A stretch of DNA of 64,000 nucleotides. It comes from Flammula alnicola. Its lineage: Eukaryota; Basidiomycota; Agaricomycetes; Agaricales; Strophariaceae. Location: assembly GCA_015499995.1 (NCBI GenBank), contig JADNRV010000072.1:62001-126000 (forward strand), given 5' to 3'. The notes below the pieces were generated by a model that was not told the origin of the DNA, did not search any database, and was given only the letters and a program-made list of their open reading frames with translations. Position numbers and translations under genes: made by a program. Numbering within the stretch: the first letter of the stretch is position 1; the number at the start of each line of letters is the position of its first letter. This document shows, piece by piece, positions 11,769 through 24,148 of the stretch.

Positions 11769-12180
11769 GCATCCTATCCTCATCTTTGGAGAAGAAACTG
11801 TTCAAACACATCAGTGTTTATGCTACTCCTTGTTTTGGCAGCCGCATGCGACAGGAGCATTATACATATTTCTTGAGTCTATTTTTTATGGGTCACCGTG
11901 TCATATTTTCACAAGCGCTATGATCTAGTCGTATACGAGTAGCTACTAATACCATCATGATATATACCGACCTCGATCGATATCCATATCTTATCTCTGA
12001 CTGCAATCCCAGTTCATCGAAGGATAATAGACAATGCTCGTCAATGCGATACCGGAAGCGACCAGTGAATTTGGTCAAGTCCGAACAAGGTGATCTATCC
12101 AAACTCGTCAGGGAAATGGCCGGGCTTGTCCATGAGGTGTCAGGAAGACAATTAAAAAATTTCCGGATCTGACTAGAACA
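11769..12180. other. Intergenic
   Basis: 3' flank of the NPC2-like gene. Small open frames here show no domain. The dispersed repeat begins at its right edge. Confidence 0.4.
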
Positions 12181-12445
12181 GTAAGATGAGCCAGGGGGAA
12201 GTCCCAGCGTACACGTTCCGGTGGGGAGGAGAAATTACCGTGACGCTCATAAACAATTTTACAGTTCGTCTACGTCTGCTGAGTGCATGTTTCTTGCTGA
12301 TGCCCGCCATGAAGACGTCGAGACTGGCGATGCTCTTCCCGACTATGTATCTAACAGTCAAGCGCTCATCAAGCGCTAACTTGCCGGACTGGAGCATTTT
12401 TGCTGTTTTGGAAGCCGTTGGACGGATCAGCAGGAGTTCCCACGG
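12181..12445 (+). repeat. Dispersed repeat family R1, copy 1
   Basis: Starts GTAAGATGAGCC and continues with GAAGTCCCAGCGTACA, TTCCGGTGGGG, CGTCTACGTCTGCTGAGTGCA, CTGGCGATGCTCTTCCC and AAGCGCTCATCAAGCGCT. The same ordered blocks occur at 16519-16880 with roughly 80% identity by eye. No terminal repeats or coding potential were found. It abuts the eIF3e pseudogene. Confidence 0.7.
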
Positions 12446-12589
12446 GTCCAACCCGCCCTTCCACGGGTTCTCCGTCCCACACGACCGGTTTGAGTGGCCA
12501 AGTCCTGGAAATCACGTTCCTGCCGGTGAGTTCTTTGTTTCTTTGGATGTTTAGTAGAAGGAATTTTGATGTGTTTTGATACTATCGCT

Positions 12590-13392
12590 CCCAGAAGTTG
12601 ATCTGAAGCGCAAGAACGCGTGTCGAGGCACTGCAGGCAGTGTTGAATATTATCAAGATCCCCTATGTCGCACAAGCGCTCCGACGCGAAAAGAATAAGA
12701 CCCTTCAGTACCTGAAAGGTAGTTACAACGTGCGTAAGTGCGTACGTGCACCCTCTCTCTTCTTTCTTCCATATATCTCTCCCTCTTTCCTGTATATCAT
12801 TCATCTTGTACCATTTACTTCTCTTGTCGCGGAAACTGATATCACAACCCCCAAGCTAGAGCCCACCCTCAATTACCAGCGCCGTTCTTTACCGCTTCTC
12901 TGCGCTCTACACCGATAACGAACTTAATCCTCCACACGTACTTGGGCAACCTCACCTCGGAATCAGGCTGTGATGGCGGAAAGCCACTGCTGGTCTCGTC
13001 TCATCCACTACCTCGAACGACGCCACTCTTCTAACGCCATCCGCTAGGTTGTCCAAGTGATCCAGACAGGAGAATACCGATACCACGACCCCATCACACG
13101 ATTCCTCACGCTGTACGTCGAGTTCGACTTTGAGGCCGTGCGCCGCGGTGGTGGTGGCAATGATTTTTTCCCCCTAGCAGAGTTAGATTTATATTAGGTG
13201 CGCATTGGTCTTTGTTCTTGTGTTTTGCATTTTTGAATGAGGAGGCTGAAGCATTTGATACAGTCACAGGACTTGTCGGAGCGGCTGAACCCGTCGCAAG
13301 GAAAAAGCAAGAAGTCGATCGTCAACCTCATTCGCAAAGAGGGCAAAGATTCACATGGGCTCGGATGTCAAGATCGACTTGGAAGAAGTTCG
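12590..13392 (+). pseudogene. eIF3 subunit e (INT6) pseudogene
   Basis: Ordered fragments of translation initiation factor 3 subunit e lie in changing frames. Near 12630: ALQAVLNIIKIPYVAQALRR, then EKNKTLQYLKGSYN. Near 12885: YRFSALYTDNELN. Near 13050: VIQTGEYRYHDPITRFLTLY then VEFDFEA and NDFF. Near 13280: DLSERLNPS then KKSIVNLIRK, followed one frame over by IHMGSDVKIDLEEV. The last junction is a clear frameshift, and stops separate the other pieces. The N-terminal domain and much of the PCI region are missing. eIF3e scaffolds the eIF3 complex on the 40S ribosome, so a functional copy must exist elsewhere. Confidence 0.8.
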
Positions 13393-14773
13393 TCTCACTC
13401 TTCCTTCCCTTTCCTTCCCTTTCCATTCCTTCCTTCCTAACTTCCCTCTTCGTTCGTCGTTCTCTTTCTCCGTTCTTCCGTCCAATCTCGACGACGCTAC
13501 TTACCAAGGGTCCTTCCAAACACTAATATAAAGCGCTCATAAAATTCGACTTTCATAGCCTTGTCGTCCTGCTTGAAGTTTTGTGGCGAGGGAAACGTCA
13601 ACTTGGAGCCACTTACTTTGAATCACGGTCATATCCGAAATTAATGAACAGTATCCGATGCTGGTAAGATTGAATCCTCTAATTCGAAATTGAATTTTGG
13701 GACTTGGTTGGAATGTTTTTTTTGCCCCCTCAACACGGTTTTATGTGCCACCCCATTCACCGATTCATGAACTCGACAAGAATCGACGGTTATCGACCGG
13801 TATCCCACGTTCCATCTCGAACCCGAGTGACAAAGAAGATGTATTTGCCGACATCAGGTTTATATCTGTCGCCTCGCTGCCATTGTATGCTGATGAACCG
13901 TTGACCTGGAAATTGTACACATATAGCTGCAACCATAACTCTGGTCGACAATCTGCATCCTATGGGATCCTGCACATTTGGATTTATAATTCGCGAGCCT
14001 TGAGAATGTTTTCGACCGAAATATTGTCACTGATGGTGCTCTATTCTTTACAGGGAACTCAACAAGTAGTAATCATTTTCACAACTTGCAAAACTCTGAA
14101 GGGCTTCGTGAAATGCGTGACGCTGACTCAGAGCAATGGAACCATCACAGGACGAATTGACATGCAAATCAGAAGGGTGGCTGTACTACATGTAAGCATT
14201 CTGAATTTCTCGTACGTCTCCCAGAGTTCGTCTACCAACTTGAACTCCCATACCCATGAAATAATTATAGCACTTTCCCGTGCTGCTCACGCACTTGTCT
14301 TCGGAACGTGGTTTACCGCTTGGCAATTAGACTTGCCGGTTCCTCGAGGACTATTTCGGGCGCGAGGCATACTTTGGATGTCGAGTTTCATGCACATTTA
14401 GAAATATGTTGCCCATCCTGGTACAGACGGTGAGCGCGATAGTTTTAAATTAGACTCAGACTCAAAGCGCGTCTACTATTTCCGCGAGCTATTCTGATGT
14501 TACCCCTCCTCCGTTCCCCTCCCCTTGTGCTAAGCGTGGAAATGCGCGCATAACCGATCACATGCATCACACCCTTGAGTTCTGTGTTTGCTATTACACC
14601 TTTCTTCATGCGCACGATTGATTCCAAACTCTCGTATCCTTCGCACACTCACTTATGATCCATTCGACTGGATTTGTTTTTCGACAGTATTTTTAGACAC
14701 GCCTTGTATCATACCGGTACTCGAAATGTAGGATACTCAGGCGACAGGGCTGAAATTGGCGTTTGCAAAGGGG
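13393..14773. other. No assigned gene; one long uncharacterised frame
   Basis: A plus-strand frame without stops runs 13697-14401 (about 234 codons) but starts without an ATG and matches no family I know. Several internal GT/AG pairs exist but no convincing spliced model emerged. It is unusually long for chance, so an eroded gene is possible. The rest of the stretch (CT-rich 13400-13450, AT-rich 14640-14700) shows nothing. Confidence 0.35.
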
Positions 14774-14780
14774 TATAAAA
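14774..14780 (+). promoter_or_regulatory. TATA box of the class II peroxidase
   Basis: TATAAAA lies 84 bases upstream of the peroxidase ATG at 14858, as in many highly expressed secreted-enzyme genes of Agaricomycetes. No confident metal-response or xenobiotic-response element was identified. Confidence 0.6.
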
Positions 14781-14857
14781 GACAACCTTCAAATGTCCAA
14801 AGTCTTCAGGATCCTCGAGTTCTCTCCTCTCATCCACAGAACCGCACTCGGACATCA

Positions 14858-16387
<1,530 letters not shown>

Positions 16388-16518
16388 AATTGGAGGTCTT
16401 GAGCAATGGTATTTATTTAACATTTTCAATAGGCTTAGATTTTCTCGCGTCAGCGCCAAGTCAGCGCTGTAACTCTTTTGCAATAAAATTTGGATTTGTC
16501 TGATACTTTTGGGTGATA

Positions 16519-16880
16519 CAGTAAGATGAGCCGAGGGGAAGTCCCAGCGTACATGTTCCGGTGGGGAATAGAAATTACGCTCGTAAACATTTTTACACTT
16601 CGTCTATGTCTGCTGAGTGCAGGTTTCCACGGGTTAAAAACCTTGCTGACGCCCGCCATAAAGACCTCGAGACTTGCGATGCTCTTCCCAACTACGCATC
16701 TAACAGCTAAGCGCTCATCAAGCGCTCATGGTAAGCTTAAGCATTTTTGCTATTTCCGAGTTGGGACATGGAAGCCGTTAAACGGATCAACGGAAGTTCC
16801 CACGGGGTCAACAGCCTTGCTGACGCTCATGACGACGTCGAGAATTGATGCGATGCTCTTACCAACGTTGACGTGGGCAG
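16519..16880 (+). repeat. Dispersed repeat family R1, copy 2
   Basis: Begins 131 bases after the peroxidase stop with GTAAGATGAGCC and repeats in order the blocks of the 12181 copy (GAAGTCCCAGCGTACA, TTCCGGTGGGG, CTGCTGAGTGCA, GCGATGCTCTTCCCAACTA, AAGCGCTCATCAAGCGCT). It has an extra 3' part containing TTTCCGAGTTGGGACATGG and a second CTTGCTGACGC motif. Non-coding, same orientation as copy 1. Confidence 0.7.
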
Positions 16881-17083
16881 ACTTTTAACTATTTGGCTTC
16901 ACAGTCGGAAACAGTTTTCTTGAAACCGCATACCACTAGCACATTCAAGCCCTCGTCTCGAATCCCTTTGAAAGAAACTTCCTCAGTTTTGTACGTTGCG
17001 TGCAACCCTAAATTCGTTTCTTTTAAAGTTGACATAACTTCGACTGTTCATCAGTATCTTGCTCACGACTACTAAGCCCACTC

Positions 17084-17334
17084 ATGAATCTTACGAAATA
17101 TCTGCTACCCACCTTCCTCTTGGCTTCGTACTCTATGGCTTGGACATACCCCCAGTGCGAATTCGACTCCGAATGCAAGTCGGGCCAAATTTGCTGCTAT
17201 CATCGTGGAGTACGCCACTCTTTCTTTTGTTCCTTCCAGGCTTTTTCTGACATCCCTGCTGTGATGTTCGTGCGCAGACTCGCGGCTTGCCTCCGGCGCT
17301 TTGCATGTCGCACCACAGATGTTCACTAATGTGA
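17084..17334 (+). CDS. Small secreted cysteine-rich protein
   Basis: Two exons, 17084-17209 and 17278-17334, with a 68-nt GTACGC...GCAG intron; 183 nt = 60 aa. The first ~19 residues (MNLTKYLLPTFLLASYSMA) are a signal peptide. The mature ~40-residue chain holds six cysteines in a pattern CEFDSEC, ICC, LC, RC, which could form three disulfides. The CxxDxECxxGxxCC start resembles many small secreted proteins and protease-inhibitor-like knottins, but no specific family is recognised. It follows a secreted peroxidase, consistent with an extracellular function, yet the role is unknown. Confidence 0.6.
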
Positions 17335-18360
17335 CAGAACGTCGTTGTTGTGGACCTTCATGGCCCTCGGTTCCCCTTCCCACTCCATCTCATCTCAGCA
17401 GCATTCAAGCCAGGCGAGAGACATAGGCCAACGCGACCGTTCAACGAGAAAAGTGGAGTCGAGTAGGGTCGTTCTCAAAGAGAATATTTGTTTCGCTGAA
17501 TTCGTGCGCCTCGATACGCAAGCAAGTCATTATGAATGCTGGTGCATGCGGCATGCCTTGCCATTTTGCCCTTATCACTTATCACTCTGTGGAGATGATG
17601 CTCGAAGTGCTTGGATTCGTCATATATGATACTGCGACTCCTCGCTATCCAGCCATTACCTTTTACCTGCCTTTCTCTCATAGACACATTTTGGGGTCAT
17701 TCTAGACCTTTTTATGTCTAGTTCGTCCTTGTAAATTATAATAGTTCTCTCTCATCATGAATGATTTCTCAAAGTCAGTATCAGACATAAAATGGGTTGG
17801 ACCAGAAATTTTGTGTTATATGCGCAGGTGGGTTAGTACAAAGAAACATTAGCCGGAACAGATCCTGGTCAACATCAAACGGCCGCGGCTTAAAAGTCAG
17901 GTAAACGTGCAGTGTAATGAGAGAAGAGGGTTTTTGTCGGGTCTATTACGTAGACTCATAAGCTAATGGTCGAACAGCAGACAGCAGCCGGTCTGCCCGT
18001 GCCAAAGTCGGAGCTCGGTGACTAGCATCGAGTCATTCTAGGTATGTAAATTTTACACTGTCGTAACGGTTGGGCGGCAGATGGTAGTCTTAGAAGTGAA
18101 AATCGATAGGAAGGATGGTCGCTGGTAGCGGAGCAGAGAGGGAATGTGTCATTATCACAGCTGTGCCCCAATGGAGAGCGTTCCGAGCTGGAAAAGGCGC
18201 GTTCAACGAGGTCTTGACAGTGTCTGGCCACAAAGCATACTAGCACACAGAACGGAGATGTGTTATGTTGGAAGATAATGACTGTGAATTATCACTGTGG
18301 CTCATTGTCGACGGACCCCGATTAACTGCACAGAAAGAAAATCTATTAAATGTCGGTGCT
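17335..18360. other. Intergenic, no gene recognised
   Basis: About 1 kb between the 3' end of the small secreted protein gene and the 3' end of QCR8. A plus-strand frame at 17345-17629 and a minus-strand frame at 18022-18246 lack domains. Probably two 3' UTRs and spacer. Confidence 0.4.
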
Positions 18361-18910
18361 CTACTCGTGGTGTTCCCCGCCAGCAGCGATATGACCAGCT
18401 TTGCTGTTCTGGAACTCGTCGAAGCCTTTGGCCCAAGTGTACACTCCGTATCCTTGATAAAAGTGATGTCCTCAGACTAAATAACAAAATCAGGGTCGTA
18501 ACGTGCACGCACCAATGGCCACAGGAATTCCAAAGAACAGAACCTCGCCCGAGATACGGCGGTACCCGTTGAATAGGTAGGATTTCAGCCAGTGAGGAGC
18601 GGATTTGGTTTGCCATGGAGAAATGGCTATTGGTATTGTCAGGCATTGTAAACACAGCGAAAATCCACGCGACGCACTGTATTGGACGATTCCTCGTTGC
18701 CTGATACCACCTTTATCACCCCACCAAAGGTTCTAGAAGGTATTTCAGCAGCGTTAAAGTTCTTTTCGGTTGTTGAAATAAGTCAAGGTGCTCACGTAGA
18801 CCTTTGCTGTTCGTCACAAGGCGCATCAGCTTTTATTCGACAGTGCAGTTAACGACTAAATCAAACTCACGTCCGGGCATATCGCTTTGCCTCGCAAGTG
18901 TGGGCCTCAT
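18361..18910 (-). CDS. QCR8: Cytochrome b-c1 complex subunit 8 (QCR8)
   Basis: Five small exons on the minus strand: 18910-18871, 18806-18796 (11 nt), 18732-18669, 18626-18513, 18452-18361. They sum to 321 nt = 106 aa, exactly in frame. The protein reads MRPTLARQSDMPGPKVYNLW, then WGDKGGIRQRGIVQYS, ISPWQTKSAPHWLKSYLFNG, YRRISGEVLFFGIPVAIGYG, VYTW and the diagnostic NSKAGH near the C-terminus. QCR8 is the ubiquinone-binding-type small subunit of mitochondrial complex III with one membrane helix (LFFGIPVAIGYGVYTW). The introns are 42-64 nt. The gene is invisible as a single ORF because no exon exceeds 114 nt. Confidence 0.93.
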
Positions 18911-19647
18911 GGCAAGCTAATGTATGGTTGTGAAGAAGAAATTGTCCAAGAAATGTATTCACCGTCACGTTGAGCTCAATCCGTTCTTGTCCGTGGGGGA
19001 CAAACAAGGAACAAACAAACCACGCTGAATTCTCTGTGTCTTTCCAATGGCAACTGCATGCTACTGCATGGCACACTTCGGAGTAAAATCTTACAACTGC
19101 TTCAAAGCACCTGAAATCGATTTGTGATTCGAATATTTCTAGCTGGCAACAAATTATGGGATCTTGCTCTGATATCGATGCAATCCCCGACTTGAAGATT
19201 GCCGGTTCTGCCCCGGTTCTGAGGTTGGTTCTGTGTCAGTTCTGGCAAATCAGAACCGACATAGAACTGGGTTCAGCTCTGAACGTTGAACGTTGAACGT
19301 TGAACACAGGTCTCACTGCCCCAACCAACCAAATCCCGGCGAATTTTGGTTAACCTACCTGCGAATAACTCAGCCATCCACGACTAGCCTCGACAAGCTC
19401 AGGCCACAAAATGAATACAGTTACACATGCAGAACTCCAGCCGCCTTATCTCACTAGCTCCGCTCTGATCATGAACGCATGTCCACTCATGTCATTCTAA
19501 GTTTAGCAGATTCAACACGATACCAGGGTTCATTCCACGATGGAAATACATCAATCGGAGGCATCTGTATTCTGCGACAAAGGCTTCGCACTGTTCGGTT
19601 TCATTGCTGCTCCTCAGCCGTAGCCTCCAAGCTGAGAAGTCCTCGTC
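18911..19647. other. Intergenic with short repeats
   Basis: Upstream of QCR8 (promoter on the minus strand) and of gene A1. Around 19195-19265 GGTTCTG and its complement CAGAACC recur several times in both orientations, just before a tandem 7-mer array. From about 19449 the sequence is shared with 32636 onward. Confidence 0.5.
19281..19305. repeat. Tandem GAACGTT microsatellite
   Basis: Three full and one partial copies of GAACGTT in direct repeat. Too short to be more than a simple-sequence repeat. Confidence 0.8.
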
Positions 19648-21060
19648 ATGATCGAAGGAATATACCAGATCAGAAACACTACCGTCGCCACTCGCAGACC
19701 TGTCTCTTTCAACCGTTCTGCAGAGGGGGGCGACAATTTGCAATATAAATCTGGAAGGAATTCGAAAGACACTGTATGTTCCTCCCATCTGCAACACATC
19801 TACAATTGACCAAGATGTCATCCTGTGATCTCCTAGGCATTTTATGTCAGAAGAGAGGGCAAATACCTATACACGTTGCAGGCAACAAATCGCAGCAAAT
19901 TATATATCAAAGTGACCAAGGTATGTTCGCACTGGATTCCCATGGTTAGATATGAATACCTTTGTTGAATATTTCTCACTTTGTTACTAGGGTCGGGATA
20001 ATCCATACGGATCAGGAAGACCGTTTACCTTGTTTATCCACCCCACCAAGGTGGGTATATCGCAATACTAGTAGGCCATTCATTTCACCCATTTTGTTCC
20101 CAGCTGCACTAACAAGAATCGACCTACCTAGTATCGCCGATCCTGGCAGGCGCAGGTACATGTGTGTCTTCGGAGGTACAACGCAATTAGGCGTGGTCGC
20201 CCAGCGATTCCCGTCAGTGTACACGACATGGTTCTTTTATCGTCAGGGCCCTCTGCCGTCGACCAGTGGAAAGAAATCGGATAAGAAAGGTGGCAAGGAC
20301 GGGAAGAAGAAGAAAAAAGACGACGGCAAAAACAAGAAAAAGGACACTGACACGTCGGCCTTCGATAGTGCAATGGATCAAAATAAGCGTACAACGGACA
20401 TGTTGTTCCAACTGGCTCAGGGAAATGCAGATCTTGTGAAGCAATTGGCCCTTACAAACGCCAATACTGCACAATTTGGATTCAAAGATCTTCTTGCCGC
20501 TCTGTGAGTATCGTTGTCCGCAGCTTGGTAGCATTCTGGCTAAAAACATCAATTATTGCGTATTCGGGAACAGGCTCGCCAACCCTGCCAAATCTGATGA
20601 TCCCCCCATTTATCCCGGAGATGACGACGATCTCCCTGCGATTCCGGAAACTGATGACAACGGCCCAGATGAAGAGGAGACTGGCGATGGCCCAAGTTTG
20701 GGCGCTCCGAGTTCTGGGGAGAACAAGGAGAAGAAGGCAAGCGGCAACAAGAAAAAGACAGGAGGTGGCAACAAGAAAAAGACGACAGGTGGCAACAAGA
20801 AAAACAAAAAGAAAACGAAGACTACTTGAGGGAGACGTCTCGGAAGAAGGCGACACAGATTCATAGAACAGAGGCTAGGTTACGGTAGCTTGTTTGGGCA
20901 GTGTGTTAGGTGGTCGGTCGTTGTAATGTTTTGAAGTAAATTTGTCCCTCAGGTCTGTTATTCCCAAGTATCAGATGTAATACGCCATTGATAATGCTGT
21001 CTTGTAACTCGTTTTCGAATTTGTGCTGACACCTCGATGAAAGCCGATGATGAAACTTTG
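19449..21060 (+). repeat. Segmental duplication, unit 1 (contains gene A1)
   Basis: This ~1.6-kb segment is repeated in the same orientation at about 32636-34190. Identity is very high over 19650-20820 and decays towards both edges (for example GTGATACGCC-proximal CCCAAGTATCAGATGTAATA is still shared downstream of the stop codons). Unit spacing is 13.2 kb. Confidence 0.85.
19648..20829 (+). CDS. Gene A1: 309-aa protein, beta-rich N-terminus plus charged low-complexity tail
   Basis: Five exons: 19648-19773, 19837-19920, 19991-20054, 20104-20503, 20574-20829; 930 nt = 309 aa, exactly in frame, with introns of 49-70 nt. No signal peptide. Residues 1-~130 look like short beta strands (MIEGIYQIRNT, TAFYVRREGKYLYTLQ, RPFTLFIHPTK, RRYMCVFGGTTQLGVV, VYTTWFFYRQGP). 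The spacing suggests a beta-trefoil, but this is inference. Then follow a Lys-rich block (KKGGKDGKKKKKDDGKNKKK), a predicted helix (MLFQLAQGNADLVKQLAL), an acidic block (DDDDLPAIPETDD) and GNKKKTGGGNKKK-type repeats to the end. Nearly identical to gene A2 at 32870 with the same exon structure. Related architecture in gene B. Function unknown. Confidence 0.7.
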
Positions 21061-22803
21061 GTGATGCCGCTGCATTGCTGGAATTGAGTGGGCATTGTCC
21101 GAAAGAACGCCTTGGTTTTTCTTTTTTCAACTCTTTGGGGACTATCAAGATAGATGCATAATCTTCATTTGAATCGAACTGAACTGCACGCGACCGTCGT
21201 CCATAGACATGTTGACCTCAAATTAGATTCTGGAGGAAGGCGGCTAGTACTTATGAATTGCATGACTGCGGCTATGCGCAGACCAAGATTGTTGGACTAC
21301 ACATCTCCTCTGTTTGCAGAAACACCGCTACAACCATCCTCTACCTCTATGACAGTACGATCTTTCTCTTTCCGCTGCTGGCACCTTTAGAGAAGATTTG
21401 GGCGAACGATGTCATGAAATCCTTGGGCACCGGAATCGGAAGAAATGTTCGTCGTCTCCCGGAACAGCAGCAGCAATCTCCGTCATTGCCAACGCTGGTA
21501 TTTTCAGACTCGCCTATATGGGAAGGAGGGGCCTGGTGAGAGGATGATCAAGTGCAAGCGACGAGGTGTATGTGTGGTTGGGGAAATTGGTTCACAACGA
21601 GGAGGATGATTAGAGAACAGATACGATCTTGATGTCGACGGGTAAGTGTTCTTTAGTTTTTCAACTTGTCCTTTCTGTTTTATTTTCTTTCTTTGTCTAT
21701 TCTTATGTTGCTGTCGTTACCTCTTCTCCTTGTCTCGTCCTTCAATCTCGGTCATTTCGATTTCCAACACTAACCGCCTTCCAACAGAACATCCCCTTAA
21801 AAAACTCAGAAGCAGTACTGGTCTAATATAACGATAACAAGTCGCGAATGCAGTCCCGGTTCCAGCCTATGCCACCATATCCATCCTGACCCTTAGGAAT
21901 GAAATAGGATCGCCGCCGCCGAGGAACGGTGGAGGTAGTGCGAGTTGGAGGTGGCGAAGGCGGGCATTGCCTTGCAGGAGCCTCAAAGTCGGGGAATTGG
22001 GCAGCAGGTATATACTCGTCGTCATGATATGTTCCTTTTTTTCTTTCTTTATTCCTGAACACACGGGTTGTTGACTGTTTCTTCTTCTTTTTTTTTTTTT
22101 TGTAGAACATGGTCGTTCTCAAGAATAAGGCTACGCAAATCAACACAAGGGCATGTGGAGCTCGTGGTGCCACCGCCCATCTGAGCCTCGATGGATCTGA
22201 CTACATTCCTGTCTACGGAACCCTCGACGATTTATGATCTCCACTTCATCACTGCCTTGGTCACATCCTCACCATACACACCTTCCATCTTGTCTTTTCT
22301 TCCGGGACATCTTTGTTTCAGCTCTTACCCACTCCAAATACATCTATACCAGCCCAGGAGCAGTGTCGTCAACATGCCCATGCTTCGAAATACGACCCCT
22401 GGGCCTGAACGTTGAACTCTCATCTTTGATATCATTCCTCACATCTTTTGCCACCCTGCGGCGGCACTTTTGTCTGCTCATGCACCGCTTTCTTCTGCGT
22501 TGTCGTTGAAGGTACAAACCAAAAGTACGCGAGAGCAACCAGAAGACGATAACGTATCGAAGAATTAATTTTTTGAGTGGATCTTCTGGTGTTGAGACTA
22601 CATACGAGTCCAACATTCTGTTCTCCGACATCCACCACTGCTTCGACTCGAACATTGGCGCCCTTCATGCACCTTAATATTGACGTTTCCATCCAGCATC
22701 GAGATGAACAATAGCAAAAAGTGATCCATTTCCATATAAAAACAAAGACTGAACTCCACGAACCACCATACAAGCTGGGCCCTACGATACAAAAATCCCG
22801 TGC
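20830..22803. other. No confidently assigned gene
   Basis: Holds the 3' flank of A1, then ~1.7 kb without a clear gene. A minus-strand frame at 21823-22173 contains a poly-Lys run encoded by a 14-A tract and a Pro/Arg-rich end. It lacks an ATG in frame and could be the eroded end of a gene. Plus-strand sequence at 22190-22530 is weakly similar to 30010-30200 (shared TATGATCTC, CAGCTCTTA and a GGTACAAACCAA motif), suggesting an old shared repeat or pseudogene. Confidence 0.35.
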
Positions 22804-24067
22804 TCACCCCTTGGAATTCAAGCCATGTTTGCGCTTCTTCTTACCCTTAGCATTTGATCCGGTCGGCTTCTTCTTCACGCCAGGTGCTTTCTTGGCAGCA
22901 GGTTTAGGATTAGGACCTTTGTCTAGAAGCGATGGATCGGGCTGTGGGATGCTCGGACCGCTGTTACTTGCTGGAGTGACCTTGGGCCCACCCCCGAAAT
23001 AGTTTGGTTTGGGAACGGATGGTCCATACTGTGAAGCGCCAGTCATAGATGGCCCTGCTCCACTAGCTTTCGTGTGTGTGCCGGGACGTTTCGGGCCAAA
23101 CTCTTCATCGCTGGAGCTAGAGCTTGCTCTGGTCGGACGTTTCGGGCCATACTCCTCATCGCTGTCTACTTCATCTGAAGGAATATCAGAATCCGAGTCC
23201 TCTTTGGGGGGAGGAGCAGGTTTCTTGGGGGGAGGAGCTGGTTTCTTTGGGGGAGGAGCTGGTTTCTTGGGGGGCGGAACAGGTTTCTTGGGTGCAGGCT
23301 GCTGAAATGTTTCATTATTATTCAGCCATTTCGCGTGAAACGAGATAGAATTAGTACCACGGGTTTGGGGGGTTCTTTTACAAGCCGCCATAATAATTGA
23401 ATGTTTTTGGATTCTCGCGTCGTCCCAACCTGATGGTCTAGTGGTGAGAAAAGTCATGCACATGGACTGTACATATGAACATCCAACCTCGTAGCCTTTG
23501 TCACTATAGCTTGATTTCCCTTTGGTGACGCAAAGCCAGGCTTTCAAGTTTGGGGATGCCAGGCTGCATTGGTCAGTGCGGTTAGTTAAGCTAGTTAAGG
23601 TTGGGAGTGGGCGCCACATGATCGCACCACGTACTAGAAAAACCCCGTATTTTTTTGATTTTGCTTCATCACTGCACACCACTTATTTCTCGATGCGGCT
23701 GGAGGATAAGCCCGGTCCTACATCAATATATTTTTCAATAATCGGGCATGATGATGACTAGAGTTATATTTCGCACCGATTGTATAAGTAGATCGAAGCC
23801 GGTTGCAACAGAGCGAACATAGCACATCTTGTGGCGACGATCGAATATGATCTTGAACCGCTGAAGTAAAAAAAGGTAGAAAAATAGGGTTGTAAGGATA
23901 CCTCAGCAGGGTAACCTGAGGGATAATCGATAACCAACCGTGTGAGGACCCGTCGTCGATGTCAAACTGAGCCGTGAGTTGAATGTAGCATTTGATTTGA
24001 AGTAGATCGCCTGTCCAGTATGAGCACTGACGATATGTCTGTTCTCCATGATACTCAAGTTCGACAT
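22804..24067 (-). CDS. Gene B: 299-aa protein, beta-rich N-terminus plus Pro/Lys and acidic tail
   Basis: Seven exons on the minus strand: 24067-24032, 23966-23916, 23860-23777, 23717-23635, 23563-23488, 23429-23358, 23301-22804. They total 900 nt = 299 aa, exactly in frame, with introns of 55-71 nt. The N-terminal ~135 residues are short beta-like segments (MSNLSIMENRHIFDID, HGWLSIIPQRFKIIFD, GFFYLASPNLKAWLCV, NIQLLWRLVKEP). The last resembles the closing Q-x-W strand of beta-trefoil lectins. The tail starts with about four KKPAPPP repeats, then DSDSDIPSDEVDSDEE, two EEY/FGPKRP repeats, two GPS(V/I)P repeats and a basic end (KGKKKRKHGLNSKG). Same organisation as A1/A2 (beta-rich domain, charged tail, ~300 aa, many small introns), but diverged. 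First two exons are less certain. Confidence 0.55.
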
Positions 24068-24148
24068 TTTTCAGGAGGAGGCGCAATGCCGGAATGTGAA
24101 TACAAACTATCAGTATTGGTATAAATGTGGAGCGATGAGTGTGTGTCT

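Noticed and set aside
19492..19821. Minus-strand frame over the 5' end of A1 (and its twin at 32729-33043)
   Set aside because: Antisense to coding exon 1; duplicated only because the whole segment is duplicated.
23389..23682. Reading gene B as a single unspliced minus-strand frame from 23682
   Set aside because: It begins at GTG and reads through three introns; the spliced seven-exon model is in frame over its whole length and gives more protein-like sequence.
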